DNA of 64,000 nt from JBBQZU01 sp038207425 (lineage in GTDB: Bacteria > Bacteroidota > Bacteroidia > Flavobacteriales_D > Cryomorphaceae): the NCBI GenBank assembly GCA_038207425.1, contig JBBQZU010000010.1, positions 1-64,000 of the forward strand. The letters run 5' to 3'. A model generated the notes under the pieces. That model saw only the letters and a list, made by a program, of their open reading frames with translations. It did not search any database and was not told the DNA's origin. This document shows positions 25,301 to 33,410 of the stretch, piece by piece. Position 1 is the stretch's first letter; each line of letters begins with the position of its first letter. The position numbers were made by a program, and so were the translations under genes.

Positions 25301-27020
25301 AAATCCTGAAATCATTCTTGATGTACAATCTACCGATCTTAGCTGTTTCGGAAGTGCTGATGGCGAAGCTGATGTTGCCACAGGCGGTGGTACTGATCCA
25401 TTGGAATTTGCATGGACCGGCCCTAACGGTTTTACATCAACTAACCAGTTAATAGACTTTCTTGAAGCTGGAGTTTACGAGGTGCTTATAACCGATGCAA
25501 ATGGATGTCAGATTGCTGAAGCTGTTGAAATATTATCACCTGAAGAAATACTGGCAGGAGCTACAGTGCAGCCTGCAGGTTGCCTTTCGGCAAATGAAGG
25601 AGGTTCAATAATTCTCAATCCATCCGGAGGAGTTGCCGCTTATAACGCAGTCTGGAGCGGGCCGAATGGATTCACATCTGACAGTTTTAGTATTATGGAT
25701 ATTGAAGCTGGTATTTACAATTATACCATTACTGATGCTACAGGCTGCACCGTTTCAGGCAGCGAAGAAATAGTACAAGCCGTTCCATTTGGTGCAGAGG
25801 TAATCAGTTCAAATATAAGTTGTAATGGTTTAAGCGATGGTTCTATCCAGACTATTTTCAATGGTGGAATTGAACCGTTTGATATTGCGTGGTCGGGACC
25901 AAATGGCTATTCATCAACTGACTCAGATATCAGCGATCTGGCCACAGGTACATACATTCTCAGCGTGTCAGATGCCAATGGTTGTCAGGTATCATTGGAA
26001 GTAGAAATTGCTCAACCTGAAATATTGCAAGTTGATTTAGCAAATTCTTCGGACCCTACTTGTAATACAAGTGCAGATGGAAGCATAGAAATATTAGTAT
26101 CAGGAGGAGTTGATCCTTATACTTATAGCTGGAGCGGTCCCGATGGATTCACATCAAATGAGACTAACCTAAACAATCTGTTTACTGGAGCTTATATAGT
26201 TTCGGTAATTGATGCAAATCTCTGTGAAACAGCTTTGGTTGTAGATCTTGGATTTACTTTTGAGATCACGGCTGATGCTGGATCAGATCAAGGGGTTTGT
26301 TTGAATGCATTGCCACTTGCGTTGACTGGCAGCGGATTAAATGCTGATACATACCTCTGGAAAAGCCAGGCAGGCGATACCCTATCATCAGATGCGCTGT
26401 TACTTATTCAAAATTTGCCGGATGGCTTATACAGCTATATTCTTGAAGTTAATAATGGATTGTGCTCGGATACTGACACCGTTGAAATTGAAATTTTAGC
26501 ATTACCGGTCGTAACTGCTGGAGAAGACAAAATTGTATTTACAGAAGAAGCCTTTGTACTCGGAGGCAATCCTACTTCACCCACCGCGAGTATATATTCA
26601 TGGTCGCCAAATCCGGGTGGAGAATTCAACACTGCGGCAGCAAATCCTACCGGTTTTTTACTTGAGTCTACAGAATTTGTAGTTGTAGCAACAGATGCCA
26701 ATGGCTGTACAAACAATGATACCGTATTCATAATGGTGACACCTGATGTAGTAATTACCTCTGGTATAACTCCGAATGATGATGGTGTGAATGATACTTG
26801 GATTATCGACAATATTGAATTATTTCCGAATAGTGTAGTAAGTGTGTACAATAGATGGGGTGAGCCAGTATTCAGGGCTGCGCCTTATCAGAATGGCCAG
26901 GCCTGGGGTGGAATGCACAAAGGCAACCCATTGCCAGTAGGCACCTATTACTACACGATTGATCTACATGATACCCGCTTTCCTAAACCTTACACAGGAC
27001 CTATAACCATCTTCAGATGA
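19371..27020 (+). CDS. Giant SprB-repeat adhesin with T9SS type B sorting domain
   Basis: 2,549 residues: signal peptide (1-27, cleavage after AIAQ), an N-terminal beta-rich region of about 140 residues, about 27 SprB-type repeats (residues about 168-2295), a PKD-like region, and a type B sorting domain at the end (GITPNDDGVNDTWIIDNI, VVSVYNRWGEPVFRA, LPVGTYYYTI). SprB repeats build the mobile surface adhesin of gliding Flavobacterium; similar repeat proteins also occur in non-gliders, so motility is not proven. The start is TTG at 19371, three bases after the PorP stop, chosen because the signal peptide follows directly. The stop overlaps the next PorP gene. Confidence 0.9.
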   Translation: MTRIYTILSPLKTITTALFMFAGVAIAQQSEIFYWKGYSSNWNDPANWTTSGASGTLPGSEDHVLIQSDALSNNISFTSDVQVASLIVTHPNGASFTSRIKTTISLAGALNLPSSTIVDSGIRFQLSDENSIHHSFSNNLLPQVMWNEGAEGNHLPTGNGGGLRSCAFFTIVPNPVNPTCNGFANGMASVLVPTDGVGPYAYQWVGGPGTRQWNNVGAGTYTILVFDLGQGGASCNLNLFVNEPGPLVVFAMNATAPTCPGDCNGSAFPLVIGGTGGYVYTWPDGTGGLSKSNLCNPFTLNITDQQGCTLDTTYVFVNSPLAFVFNAVVTDIFCAGDNDGSINLTVTGGTGALTISWTGPGGFTAASGNISNLIPGIYTATVLDQNACTDQQSFTVAEVPFMVANASGTNNNCNGQSIGAINLSISQGNPPYSVSWTGPGGFTSGSQNISGLIAGPYQATITDSEGCVLVVNRTVAEPPAIVIAILSTNVACSGGATGSAQASATGGTGGLSYSWTGPMGFTALGANISNLLIGTYEVTVQDGNGCIETQTAVIIEPALLALVFTPSPLICTGGNNGAINLEISGGTGPYSVSWTGPSGFSSTNEDISSLAAGVYNVTVSDFNGCIGNGSEALTNPSLVVISGVATNTTCSTGNTGAIDVTVTGGVEPYIYSWTGPLGFNSTNQDISALAAGNYILTVTDDAFCTVIQIFTVTSPANLNATFSTTNVLCFGGSSGAINTTPSGGTGPYTFLWLGPGGFFSTAQNISGLLAGDYSLMIADANGCMGFFNIILTQGSQINVTRIITNATCFGGFNGAITTTISGGVGPYTFAWTGPSGFTASTQNISGLVAGTYALTVTGSNGCTRNVSYNVNQPVQITINGTVTNLTCFGGNNGAISISITTGVGPFTYSWSGPSGFTASTQNISGLIAGNYIVIATNSAGCARTSMFVMSSPPIITITPTIQNIACFGANNGSIAVIVAGGVGPYSVTWAGPGGYTNTGISISGLSPGNYIATATDASGCIRNNGFNISEPSEIDSNILFSNVSCNGSADGSASVSPSGGTAPYTVSWQGPFGFTSTQQSITSLQPGTYIADITDGAGCVLNESIDITEPLPLDVQISSLQPDCLVNNGSLTALVSGGTVSADYSYAWTDLGGNNLGSAAIISNLGPGEYTLTATDDNGCTGNETLVLTQNALNLVAVLTNNICNGAAQGSIDLTVSGGVAPYALAWTGPGGFSSSSASINGLIAGDYELTVSDNSTCSAIVTYSIAEPSAVTASTLILNETCPGLFDGSIQLTLGGGNPGYTVVWSGPSGFSATSENISNLQPGTYALEVTDAQACVSNFNFDVNPAIPLSLSLSANGTLCNGDATGSATATTNGGVGPYTYDWTGPNSFTASMASINLLFAGNYSVTVTDANGCQISDDVEVTQPDSISAILDLVNSACGSAGGSATVTPSGGTGLISVGWFNSLSQLIGSALSIGSLTSGVYTFELTDANGCAYSELFTISDADGDLAGTPTDITCPGGSDGTIGTVLNGGTAPFIYSWTGPGGFVSAQEQLTDLFAGTYVLTVTDDSGCIYTEAVVVNEPAQIDQTSIVQFVSCNGGDGTIDIVITGGTAPYNVSWAGPGGFTGSGTSIASLEVGAYNYQIEDAFLCTANGSIDVALIPEISIAAIVTDALCGEASTGAVSAVTSGGTAPYIFAWTGPDGFTSVQADIVNLAGGDYTLNITDALGCPFMDMFSVSQPDSLVLTFDLVLPACSANDGSITAIPTGGTSALGYIFEWTDAVGNTIGMDALISNLGTGIYGVSVTDDNGCNLQESVILTNPSGVVVETIGSILCNGDNTGTIGLDVQGAANPFTVDWTGPAGFTGNGTDLANLLAGVYTYTITDALGCINIGTAEVTEPELLLAAGTTAIACYADTNGSVSISTTGGVMPYTFGWTGPNAFTSAIESISDLAPGDYDLIITDNNGCIYSEIYAVDENPEIILDVQSTDLSCFGSADGEADVATGGGTDPLEFAWTGPNGFTSTNQLIDFLEAGVYEVLITDANGCQIAEAVEILSPEEILAGATVQPAGCLSANEGGSIILNPSGGVAAYNAVWSGPNGFTSDSFSIMDIEAGIYNYTITDATGCTVSGSEEIVQAVPFGAEVISSNISCNGLSDGSIQTIFNGGIEPFDIAWSGPNGYSSTDSDISDLATGTYILSVSDANGCQVSLEVEIAQPEILQVDLANSSDPTCNTSADGSIEILVSGGVDPYTYSWSGPDGFTSNETNLNNLFTGAYIVSVIDANLCETALVVDLGFTFEITADAGSDQGVCLNALPLALTGSGLNADTYLWKSQAGDTLSSDALLLIQNLPDGLYSYILEVNNGLCSDTDTVEIEILALPVVTAGEDKIVFTEEAFVLGGNPTSPTASIYSWSPNPGGEFNTAAANPTGFLLESTEFVVVATDANGCTNNDTVFIMVTPDVVITSGITPNDDGVNDTWIIDNIELFPNSVVSVYNRWGEPVFRAAPYQNGQAWGGMHKGNPLPVGTYYYTIDLHDTRFPKPYTGPITIFR
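19870..26255 (+). repeat. About 27 SprB-type repeats of about 79 codons
   Basis: Each unit has a C-N/F-G-x-x-x-G-x-I start, a GGTxPYxxxWTGPxGF core, an IxxLxxGxYxxxVTDxxGC segment and an E/QP end. I counted 27 W-centred cores by eye; two (near 23750 and 24700) lack the WTGPxGF form. Units differ at the DNA level, so the array is old, unlike the recent 135-bp repeat at 8 kb. Confidence 0.87.
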
Positions 27021-27931
27021 GCATCCGCAAAATATATATCATCATCGCAATACTGGTGTCAGTTGGTTCAGGCTATGCTCAGCAGGTGCAGCAGTTTAGT
27101 CAGTTTCAACAAACAGGATTGTCTTACAACCCGGCCTTCGCAGGCACGGACACATTCTTTACAGGTTTTGCTATACACCGCACACAGTGGGTAGGTATAA
27201 ACGATGCCCCACGAACCTATATGCTGGGCCTTCATGCACCAAGCGCATCTCAAAAAATGGGCTTTGGCGGATCACTCTATACCGATGTTACGGGGCCAAC
27301 AAGACGCACCGGTATTAATGGAACGTACTCCTACCATATACAAGTGAGCAGCGAAACCAAAGTATCAATGGGCCTGACATTTGGTCTTACACAGTTTACA
27401 ATTGACGGCAGCCAGATTACGCTCCGAGATGCCAGCGACAGAGCACTCACAAATAATATACAGAGTGAGCTTAAGCCCGATGCATCGTTCGGTGTTTTGT
27501 GGTATGGCGACCGATTCTACGCCGGAGTATCCGCAGCCCAAATACTAAACAACGACCTTACTCTTTTTGCAGGTGATGGTGATGGAAGGATGGCGGTACA
27601 CTATTTCTTAACCGGCGCGTACCGGTTTACCATTTCCGATTTGATCGATGTGGAGCCTGCTGTACTTGTGAAATATGTAGATCCGCTCTCTCCGCAGATC
27701 GATGTTGCCGCGCGTGCTATATACAATAGGAGTATTTGGTTGGGTGGATCGTACCGAAGTAATGCTGCGGCTGCTATATTTGCAGGATATCAAGTGTTAG
27801 AGTATCTATCAATTGGCTACTCATTTGATTTTGCAACTTCTGACATAAGAAACTATTCCGATGGAACGCATGAAATTCTTTTAGGAGTGCGTTTAGTCAA
27901 AAAACAAATGATCACACCGAAAACTGAATAA
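27017..27931 (+). CDS. PorP/SprF family type IX secretion membrane protein (second copy)
   Basis: A 304-residue PorP/SprF barrel with a signal peptide (1-21, ending SGYAQ) and the family start QFSQFQQTGLSYNPAFAGTD, IHRTQWVGI and APRTYMLGLHAP, closing with YSDGTHEILLGVRLVKK. Its ATG overlaps the stop of the giant adhesin gene as ATGA, the same arrangement as the first pair. It is likely the dedicated outer-membrane partner of that adhesin, as SprF is for SprB in Flavobacterium johnsoniae (established for that pair, inferred here). Confidence 0.92.
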   Translation: MSIRKIYIIIAILVSVGSGYAQQVQQFSQFQQTGLSYNPAFAGTDTFFTGFAIHRTQWVGINDAPRTYMLGLHAPSASQKMGFGGSLYTDVTGPTRRTGINGTYSYHIQVSSETKVSMGLTFGLTQFTIDGSQITLRDASDRALTNNIQSELKPDASFGVLWYGDRFYAGVSAAQILNNDLTLFAGDGDGRMAVHYFLTGAYRFTISDLIDVEPAVLVKYVDPLSPQIDVAARAIYNRSIWLGGSYRSNAAAAIFAGYQVLEYLSIGYSFDFATSDIRNYSDGTHEILLGVRLVKKQMITPKTE

Positions 27932-27938
27932 ACAGATT

Positions 27939-30900
27939 ATGAAATCAAAAATATTCCTGCTTATGCTCAGCAGTATAGCTATCACAGCTAATTCATGGGC
28001 ACAGTTGGACGTAAGGCATTGGGTGCCCCCCTTTTATGCCAAACCAGGCGATGGTACCAGCACGCAGAATATCGAAGCTCATTTTGTATCACTTTCCACA
28101 CTTTCAATTGAACCCATACCAGTAACGATTAGAAATGGACTGGGTGAATTGATAGATATTATTGAGATCTCAAAAGACGCTCCTGCAGAATATACCTTCG
28201 GAGTAGGGAACTCAAATCCTGCCACATTCCCAATCAATATTGTACCCACTGATAGTTTAAATACTGTTCTGGTTAAACAAGGTTTGACTTTTTCAAGTTT
28301 CAGGCCTTTTTTCGTAAATGTGAGACATAAGTCGGGTACACAGGGTACTTCTTTGACGTCTAAAGGCCGAGCTGCGCTTGGCAAACGATTTTACTCAGGC
28401 CATTTGTTTACAATATATAATACTACGGCCGATGCGGCACTGTGGAATAATGAACGCAGATCGCATTCAATTTCAGTAATGGCTACTGAAGATAATACTA
28501 CCGTAACATTCGACATGATTAAACTCCCCATAGCTCTTGTGGGCTTTGCTCCTGGCGAACCTGTAAGCGTAACGCTTGATGCAAATGAATCATTTGTTGT
28601 TGGTATAGATCATTCACAATATTCCAACCCTACGATCAATAATGCCAATGGTATCAGAATTACATCAGACAAGAATATAGTGTGCAATTCAGGGTCCTGG
28701 CTTTCTGGTAATCAGTTCGGCCAGGATATTGGCTATGACCAAATTGTACCCGCTGAAGTGGTTGGTCAGGAGTATATACTTGTGAAGGGATTGGGAGATC
28801 AAACAACCGAGCATCCAATTGTTATTGCCACTGAAGACAACACCGAAATTTATCTGAATGACGATATTGTTAATCCTGTTGCACTCTTGAATGAAGGAGA
28901 ATATTTTATAGTTCCTACAGAGTCATTTACTGCCAATGGCAATATGTATATAGTAGCTTCCAATAAGGTATATGTTTACCAAACGCTCTCGGGGTCATCT
29001 ACTAGTATAGGCCCTACAGTAGGCTTAAATTTTATTCCCCCGCTCAATTGCGTGGGAGCCAAAGTTGTAAATATACCCTTTGTAAATAGCCTAGCCGGAA
29101 ACACGGGGGGAGGTAGAATTAATATACTTTCCAAATTAGGAGCGTTGGTTTTTCTAAATGGTGACGCTACTCCACTAACGGGTGCATTACCGGTAACTGG
29201 GAATGCCGATTGGGTTACATATGCATTTGATCCTACTACTGACAATGTATTTCTGGAAAGCGACTCCATCATGAATGTCGCTTTGCTTACCCGAGATGAT
29301 TTTGTTGGAACAGCCGGTTACTTCAGCGGCTTTACGGTTCAGCCTGTTGTTGGTCTTACTGCAGGTGTGCCAGGCAGTTTGCCTTGTGTACCAGGAAATG
29401 CAATTATGCAGGTATTTGGATTTGACGCTTATCAATGGTATTTCAATGGTGAACTGATTGAAGGGGCTACATCCAATACTCTGATACCCAATTTTGCTGG
29501 CGATTATCAGGTAGAGGGAATAGATGAAGCCTGTGGTTTCCGGTTTTTGTCTGATATTGTAGAGCTACCTCTTTGCCCTTCTACAATCGGTGCGGCGAAG
29601 GATGTACAAAATGTGCAGGAAACATTTCCGGGTTCAAAAGTATTTGACGTTACCTACAGGGTATATGTAGTTAATTTTTCCATTACGGCTGCCCAAAATA
29701 TTCAGGTTATTGAAGATATACTTTCGGGATTGGCCAATGGCGCCACTGCAATGCTTCAACAGGCACCTACTGTTTCTTCAGGTATACTTACAGGTGGAAT
29801 AAATCTCGGTTTTAATGGCGTTAGCGACAAACGAATACTTACTGGCGCAGGTACTATGCCCGGCTCAAGCACTGCAACTATTGATTATATCATAAGGGTT
29901 AATATGAACAATGCTGTGCAGGATGGTTACATTGATCAGGTAGTTGTATCAACAACGGAATTTGGACCAAATGACGGAGTTACAGGCCCGTTTACAGGGC
30001 AGGATTTTTCTAATGAAGGTACCAATGCAGATCCAAATGGCAATCTTGATCCCAACGAAGATGGAGAAAACGAGCCGACGTTGGTCTGTTTCTTCTCCAA
30101 TGAAATTACATATACCTCTGAAGTATTTTGTATAACCGATGCGGATCAGGAAGTAACGCTCGACGGAATAAATTCAGGTATTTACACTGCTATACCTGAG
30201 GGCTTGGTGTTGAATCCTGGCACTGGGTTGGTAAGCATATCTCTTAGCATTCCCGGAACGTATGAAATTACTTTTACTACCGGTGGCCGCTGCCCTTCAG
30301 TTACTACAACCCAATTTACAATAGTTTCAACGCCTGATTCGGGTACAGCAACAACTGGCGATGAAATTTGCGGTGACAGTTCAACATCAATAAATTTAAA
30401 TGATTTACTTCTTAATGCAGATTTGGGTGGCGTATGGACGGATAGTTCAGGAAATGTGGCAGATGGAACTTATTCTCCGCCAGCAGGCGGCACGTTCGTA
30501 TTTACCTATACTGTTTCAGCGCCACCTTGCACAGCTTCAGCTACCGACGTTATTGTGGTAGCTGTAGACGAACCTAATCCGGGCACATCGATTGAAGTTA
30601 ATCCAGTATGTCTTAGCGATATTCCCATTGACCTTGTAGATTATATCGAAGGCGAAGACGGTGGGGGTATATGGCTTAATGTAGCCGGCGATGAGATACC
30701 TTCTCTATTCACTCCACCTGCAGCAGGCCAATATATTTTCACCTATCAGGTAGAAAATGATGTATGTGGTATTCGTTCCACAACATTCCCTATTCAGGTA
30801 CTACCACCACCTGATCCTGGCGTTTCACTGGGCCAATCATCCTGGTGCGAAGGCGATGAGATTGATCTTTTTACTTTGATAACAGGTGCGGATGCAGGGG

Positions 30901-31574
30901 GTGTTTGGACCGATGAATCGGGAACTCAAGTTAGCGCAATTGTTCTGCCAATTGAAACTGGCACTTTTGAGTACACCTATACTGTGGAATTGCAGCCTTG
31001 CGATCCTGATGGTACTACTGTTATAATCACAGTGGTAGCTCAACCAAACTCTGGTACTGCAGAGACTCCTTATTCCATTTGCATCGGTGAGCCGCCATTC
31101 AGTCTTTTCACCATACTTACCAATGCCGACCCAGGAGGGGAGTGGACTGATGCCAACGGCAACCCTGTTAACAATATTTTTGACCCATCTGCCTTAGGTA
31201 GTACAATAAGAGTCTATACCATTGGCAGTATCGAGTGCGATGAAGTGTCAACTTCTATTACAATTCAGGTTATTGACGACGGATGTGTGGAAGGCCCACT
31301 GGTAATTCCTCAAGGCTTTTCGCCAAATTCAGATGGAATAGCTGACAATTGGGTGATTCAGAATTTGTTTCTCTTTCCGAATAATACTGTGAAGATATTT
31401 AATAGATGGGGTGCCGATGTATTTGCTGCAAGCCCCTATCAAAATAATTGGAATGGCCGGGCTCAAACAGGGGTAAACTCTGGCTCTGAGCTGCCCATAG
31501 GTACTTATTGGTATATTCTTGATCTTGGCGATGGCTCTGATGCCCGCAGAGGTTATGTATATTTAAACAGATAA
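27939..31574 (+). CDS. IgGFc-binding-domain secreted protein with T9SS type B sorting domain
   Basis: 1,211 residues. A signal peptide (1-22, ending NSWAQ) precedes an IgGFc-binding-type N-terminal domain to about residue 470, with segments such as HSISVMATEDNTTVTFDM and IVIATEDNTEIYLND. Then come a DUF11-like domain (about 520-690, KVFDVTYRVYVVNF), four Ig-like units of about 70 residues (each C..., GG-x-WTD/N, TYTV), and a type B sorting domain (GFSPNSDGIADNWVIQNL, VKIFNRWGADVFAA, LPIGTYWYILDL). It is surface-exposed or released by T9SS. Its ligand is unknown: in bacteria the domain name does not imply antibody binding. It is followed directly by a third PorP/SprF gene. Confidence 0.85.
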   Translation: MKSKIFLLMLSSIAITANSWAQLDVRHWVPPFYAKPGDGTSTQNIEAHFVSLSTLSIEPIPVTIRNGLGELIDIIEISKDAPAEYTFGVGNSNPATFPINIVPTDSLNTVLVKQGLTFSSFRPFFVNVRHKSGTQGTSLTSKGRAALGKRFYSGHLFTIYNTTADAALWNNERRSHSISVMATEDNTTVTFDMIKLPIALVGFAPGEPVSVTLDANESFVVGIDHSQYSNPTINNANGIRITSDKNIVCNSGSWLSGNQFGQDIGYDQIVPAEVVGQEYILVKGLGDQTTEHPIVIATEDNTEIYLNDDIVNPVALLNEGEYFIVPTESFTANGNMYIVASNKVYVYQTLSGSSTSIGPTVGLNFIPPLNCVGAKVVNIPFVNSLAGNTGGGRINILSKLGALVFLNGDATPLTGALPVTGNADWVTYAFDPTTDNVFLESDSIMNVALLTRDDFVGTAGYFSGFTVQPVVGLTAGVPGSLPCVPGNAIMQVFGFDAYQWYFNGELIEGATSNTLIPNFAGDYQVEGIDEACGFRFLSDIVELPLCPSTIGAAKDVQNVQETFPGSKVFDVTYRVYVVNFSITAAQNIQVIEDILSGLANGATAMLQQAPTVSSGILTGGINLGFNGVSDKRILTGAGTMPGSSTATIDYIIRVNMNNAVQDGYIDQVVVSTTEFGPNDGVTGPFTGQDFSNEGTNADPNGNLDPNEDGENEPTLVCFFSNEITYTSEVFCITDADQEVTLDGINSGIYTAIPEGLVLNPGTGLVSISLSIPGTYEITFTTGGRCPSVTTTQFTIVSTPDSGTATTGDEICGDSSTSINLNDLLLNADLGGVWTDSSGNVADGTYSPPAGGTFVFTYTVSAPPCTASATDVIVVAVDEPNPGTSIEVNPVCLSDIPIDLVDYIEGEDGGGIWLNVAGDEIPSLFTPPAAGQYIFTYQVENDVCGIRSTTFPIQVLPPPDPGVSLGQSSWCEGDEIDLFTLITGADAGGVWTDESGTQVSAIVLPIETGTFEYTYTVELQPCDPDGTTVIITVVAQPNSGTAETPYSICIGEPPFSLFTILTNADPGGEWTDANGNPVNNIFDPSALGSTIRVYTIGSIECDEVSTSITIQVIDDGCVEGPLVIPQGFSPNSDGIADNWVIQNLFLFPNNTVKIFNRWGADVFAASPYQNNWNGRAQTGVNSGSELPIGTYWYILDLGDGSDARRGYVYLNR

Positions 31575-32545
31575 TGGACTCCCCAAATCACTGGATAATG
31601 AAAAATTTTAAAACAATACTTTTTCTGCCGGTCTTGCTATTTGCAGGGTTTACCGGTGAGATAAAGGCACAGCAAACTTCATTGTACACGATGTACATGT
31701 GGAATCAACTCATCATAAACCCAGCCTATGCCGGGAGCCGAGAAGCAGTGAGTGCATCGCTTGTAAGCAGGCACCAATGGGTGGGCCTTGATGGCGCGCC
31801 ATCAACACAAGTGCTGAGTATACACACGCCTTTACCAAATGACAACGTAGGCCTTGGCCTCACGATTGAGAATGACAGGATAGGTCCGACAAATAATACC
31901 GGAGTTTGGGGCGATTTTGCATACCGAATAAGGACCGGCGAAAACACCAAACTTGCCTTTGGCTTGCGGGCTGGGTTTTCAATCTTTCAGGCCGATTTGA
32001 GCAATATTGAGAATACTGATGCCAACGACCCGGCATTCTTCAGGAATGTGGATAATAACTTTCTGCCCAATTTTGGACTAGGAGTTTACTACAGCGGAAA
32101 GAAGGGATATGTAGGCCTTGCAAGTCCAACTTTACTGGAGACCGAAGTAAACGACTTTTCTATCAGTGGCGCAAGTTTGAGAGGGGTTTCAGATAGACAC
32201 TATTACTTGCTTGGAGGCTATGTATTCAATTTGAGCCAGGATAGTGCGGGCCTTATGTTTAAGCCAGCCACAGTAATTCGAGTGGTAAATGGTGCTCCGG
32301 TTTCTTTTGATGTTTCTGCCAATTTTCTTATTCAACAAAAGCTATGGCTTGGAATTGCATACCGATATTTAGATTCTTTTGCTGGGATCATCTCATTTCA
32401 GTTTACCGAGCATTTGCAGGCAGGCTATTCATATGATTTTGGTACGAGCCAACTCAATAATTACCACAATGGCAGCCATGAAGTCATGCTTAGTTATGAT
32501 TTCTTCCGAAAAGACTTAAAGACCCGAAGCCCCAGGTATTTTTAA
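31574..32545 (+). CDS. PorP/SprF family type IX secretion membrane protein (third copy)
   Basis: About 323 residues with the hallmark start YTMYMWNQLIINPAYAGSREA, RHQWVGLDGAPSTQVLSIHTPL, and the closing barrel strand NYHNGSHEVMLSYDFF. A signal peptide ends near EIKAQ. The first ATG shares one base with the stop of the preceding cargo gene; the ATG at 31598 (MKNFKTILFLPVLLF) gives a more usual signal peptide and may be the true start. This gene ends the run of three cargo/PorP pairs and is followed by an intrinsic terminator. Confidence 0.92.
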   Translation: MDSPNHWIMKNFKTILFLPVLLFAGFTGEIKAQQTSLYTMYMWNQLIINPAYAGSREAVSASLVSRHQWVGLDGAPSTQVLSIHTPLPNDNVGLGLTIENDRIGPTNNTGVWGDFAYRIRTGENTKLAFGLRAGFSIFQADLSNIENTDANDPAFFRNVDNNFLPNFGLGVYYSGKKGYVGLASPTLLETEVNDFSISGASLRGVSDRHYYLLGGYVFNLSQDSAGLMFKPATVIRVVNGAPVSFDVSANFLIQQKLWLGIAYRYLDSFAGIISFQFTEHLQAGYSYDFGTSQLNNYHNGSHEVMLSYDFFRKDLKTRSPRYF

Positions 32546-32575
32546 TTGATCATACCTTATCATCTACCTTCAAGA

Positions 32576-32603
32576 ACCTGCCGTAACGGTGGGTTTTTTT
32601 TTT
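32576..32603 (+). terminator. Intrinsic terminator closing the cargo/PorP array
   Basis: ACCTGCCG pairs with CGGTGGGT across a TAA loop (two wobble pairs), followed by ten T at 32594-32603. Confidence 0.72.
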
Positions 32604-32642
32604 AATGTAAGATTGGTCACGCTTTATTGCTTTGGTAAAAAT

Positions 32643-32650
32643 TAAATTTG
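32643..32650 (+). promoter_or_regulatory. -7 element for the rhodanese/thioredoxin operon
   Basis: TAAATTTG matches TAnnTTTG exactly, 23 bases before the ATG at 32674. It lies after the longest-frame start (32632), supporting the later start. Confidence 0.6.
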
Positions 32651-32673
32651 TAATCAAAATAAGATCAGACAAA

Positions 32674-33111
32674 ATGTTGAGAAAATCACTTCTATTGATA
32701 CTATCCGTATTGAGCCTCGGCGCTTGCACTGCGCAGGACGGAAAGCCTTTGCCAAAGTCGTCCGAACCGCAATTTGCTACCGCTAAGCCCATTCTCGCTG
32801 ATACCGAAAGTTTTGAGAATCTGCTTCAAACTCCTGGTGTACAACTTATCGATGTTCGCACTCCCAGTGAGTATTCTTCAGGCTATATCAGCAATGCCAA
32901 GCTTGTGAATATTGCAAATTATGATGAATTCAAAGCTACAGTTGCCAAGCTCGATAAGGCTAAACCTGTTATGGTGTATTGCGCCGCCGGTGGAAGAAGT
33001 AATCAGGCCGCGGCCTACCTTTCAGATCAAGGATTTGGCGAAGTATATGATCTCAAGGGAGGCATTAATGCCTGGAAGAGCAATGGTAAGAACCTAGCAT
33101 TAGATAATTAG
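32674..33111 (+). CDS. Rhodanese-domain lipoprotein
   Basis: About 145 residues. The N-terminus MLRKSLLLILSVLSLGAC is a lipoprotein signal with lipobox LGAC, so the protein should be lipid-anchored in the envelope. A single rhodanese domain follows: VQLIDVRTPSEYSSGYI, the active-site loop CAAGGRS with the catalytic Cys, and VYDLKGGINAWKSNG. Rhodaneses move sulfur or act as thiol carriers. The longest frame begins at 32632, but the -7 promoter and lipoprotein signal favour the ATG at 32674. A thioredoxin gene follows after two bases, suggesting joint thiol chemistry, although the two are probably in different compartments. Confidence 0.88.
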   Translation: MLRKSLLLILSVLSLGACTAQDGKPLPKSSEPQFATAKPILADTESFENLLQTPGVQLIDVRTPSEYSSGYISNAKLVNIANYDEFKATVAKLDKAKPVMVYCAAGGRSNQAAAYLSDQGFGEVYDLKGGINAWKSNGKNLALDN

Positions 33112-33113
33112 TC

Positions 33114-33410
33114 ATGGCAGCATTCAAAGAGTTGATCAGTGGTGATAAGCCAGTATTGGTAGATTTTTTTGCAGAATGGTGCGGCCCCTGCAAGATGATG
33201 GCGCCCGTGCTTAAGGATTTGGCGAAAGATATAGGTGAAAGTGCTACTATTTTGAAAGTAGATGTTGATAAAAACCCTCAGGCAGCCCGCGCATACGGAG
33301 TTCGAGGCGTACCTACTTTTATAATATTCAAAAATGGCAATCCGGTATGGCGACAATCCGGGGCAATGCCTAAGGAAGTGTTGAAAAAGGCATTACAAAA
33401 TGCTATTTGA
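33114..33410 (+). CDS. Thioredoxin
   Basis: A 98-residue thioredoxin with active site WCGPCK near residues 22-27, the buried Asp in VLVDFFAEW, and the cis-proline loop GVPTFIIF. There is no signal peptide, so it acts in the cytoplasm, reducing disulfides. It is cotranscribed with the rhodanese lipoprotein and its last eight bases overlap the 3' end of the converging deacetylase gene. Confidence 0.93.
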   Translation: MAAFKELISGDKPVLVDFFAEWCGPCKMMAPVLKDLAKDIGESATILKVDVDKNPQAARAYGVRGVPTFIIFKNGNPVWRQSGAMPKEVLKKALQNAI

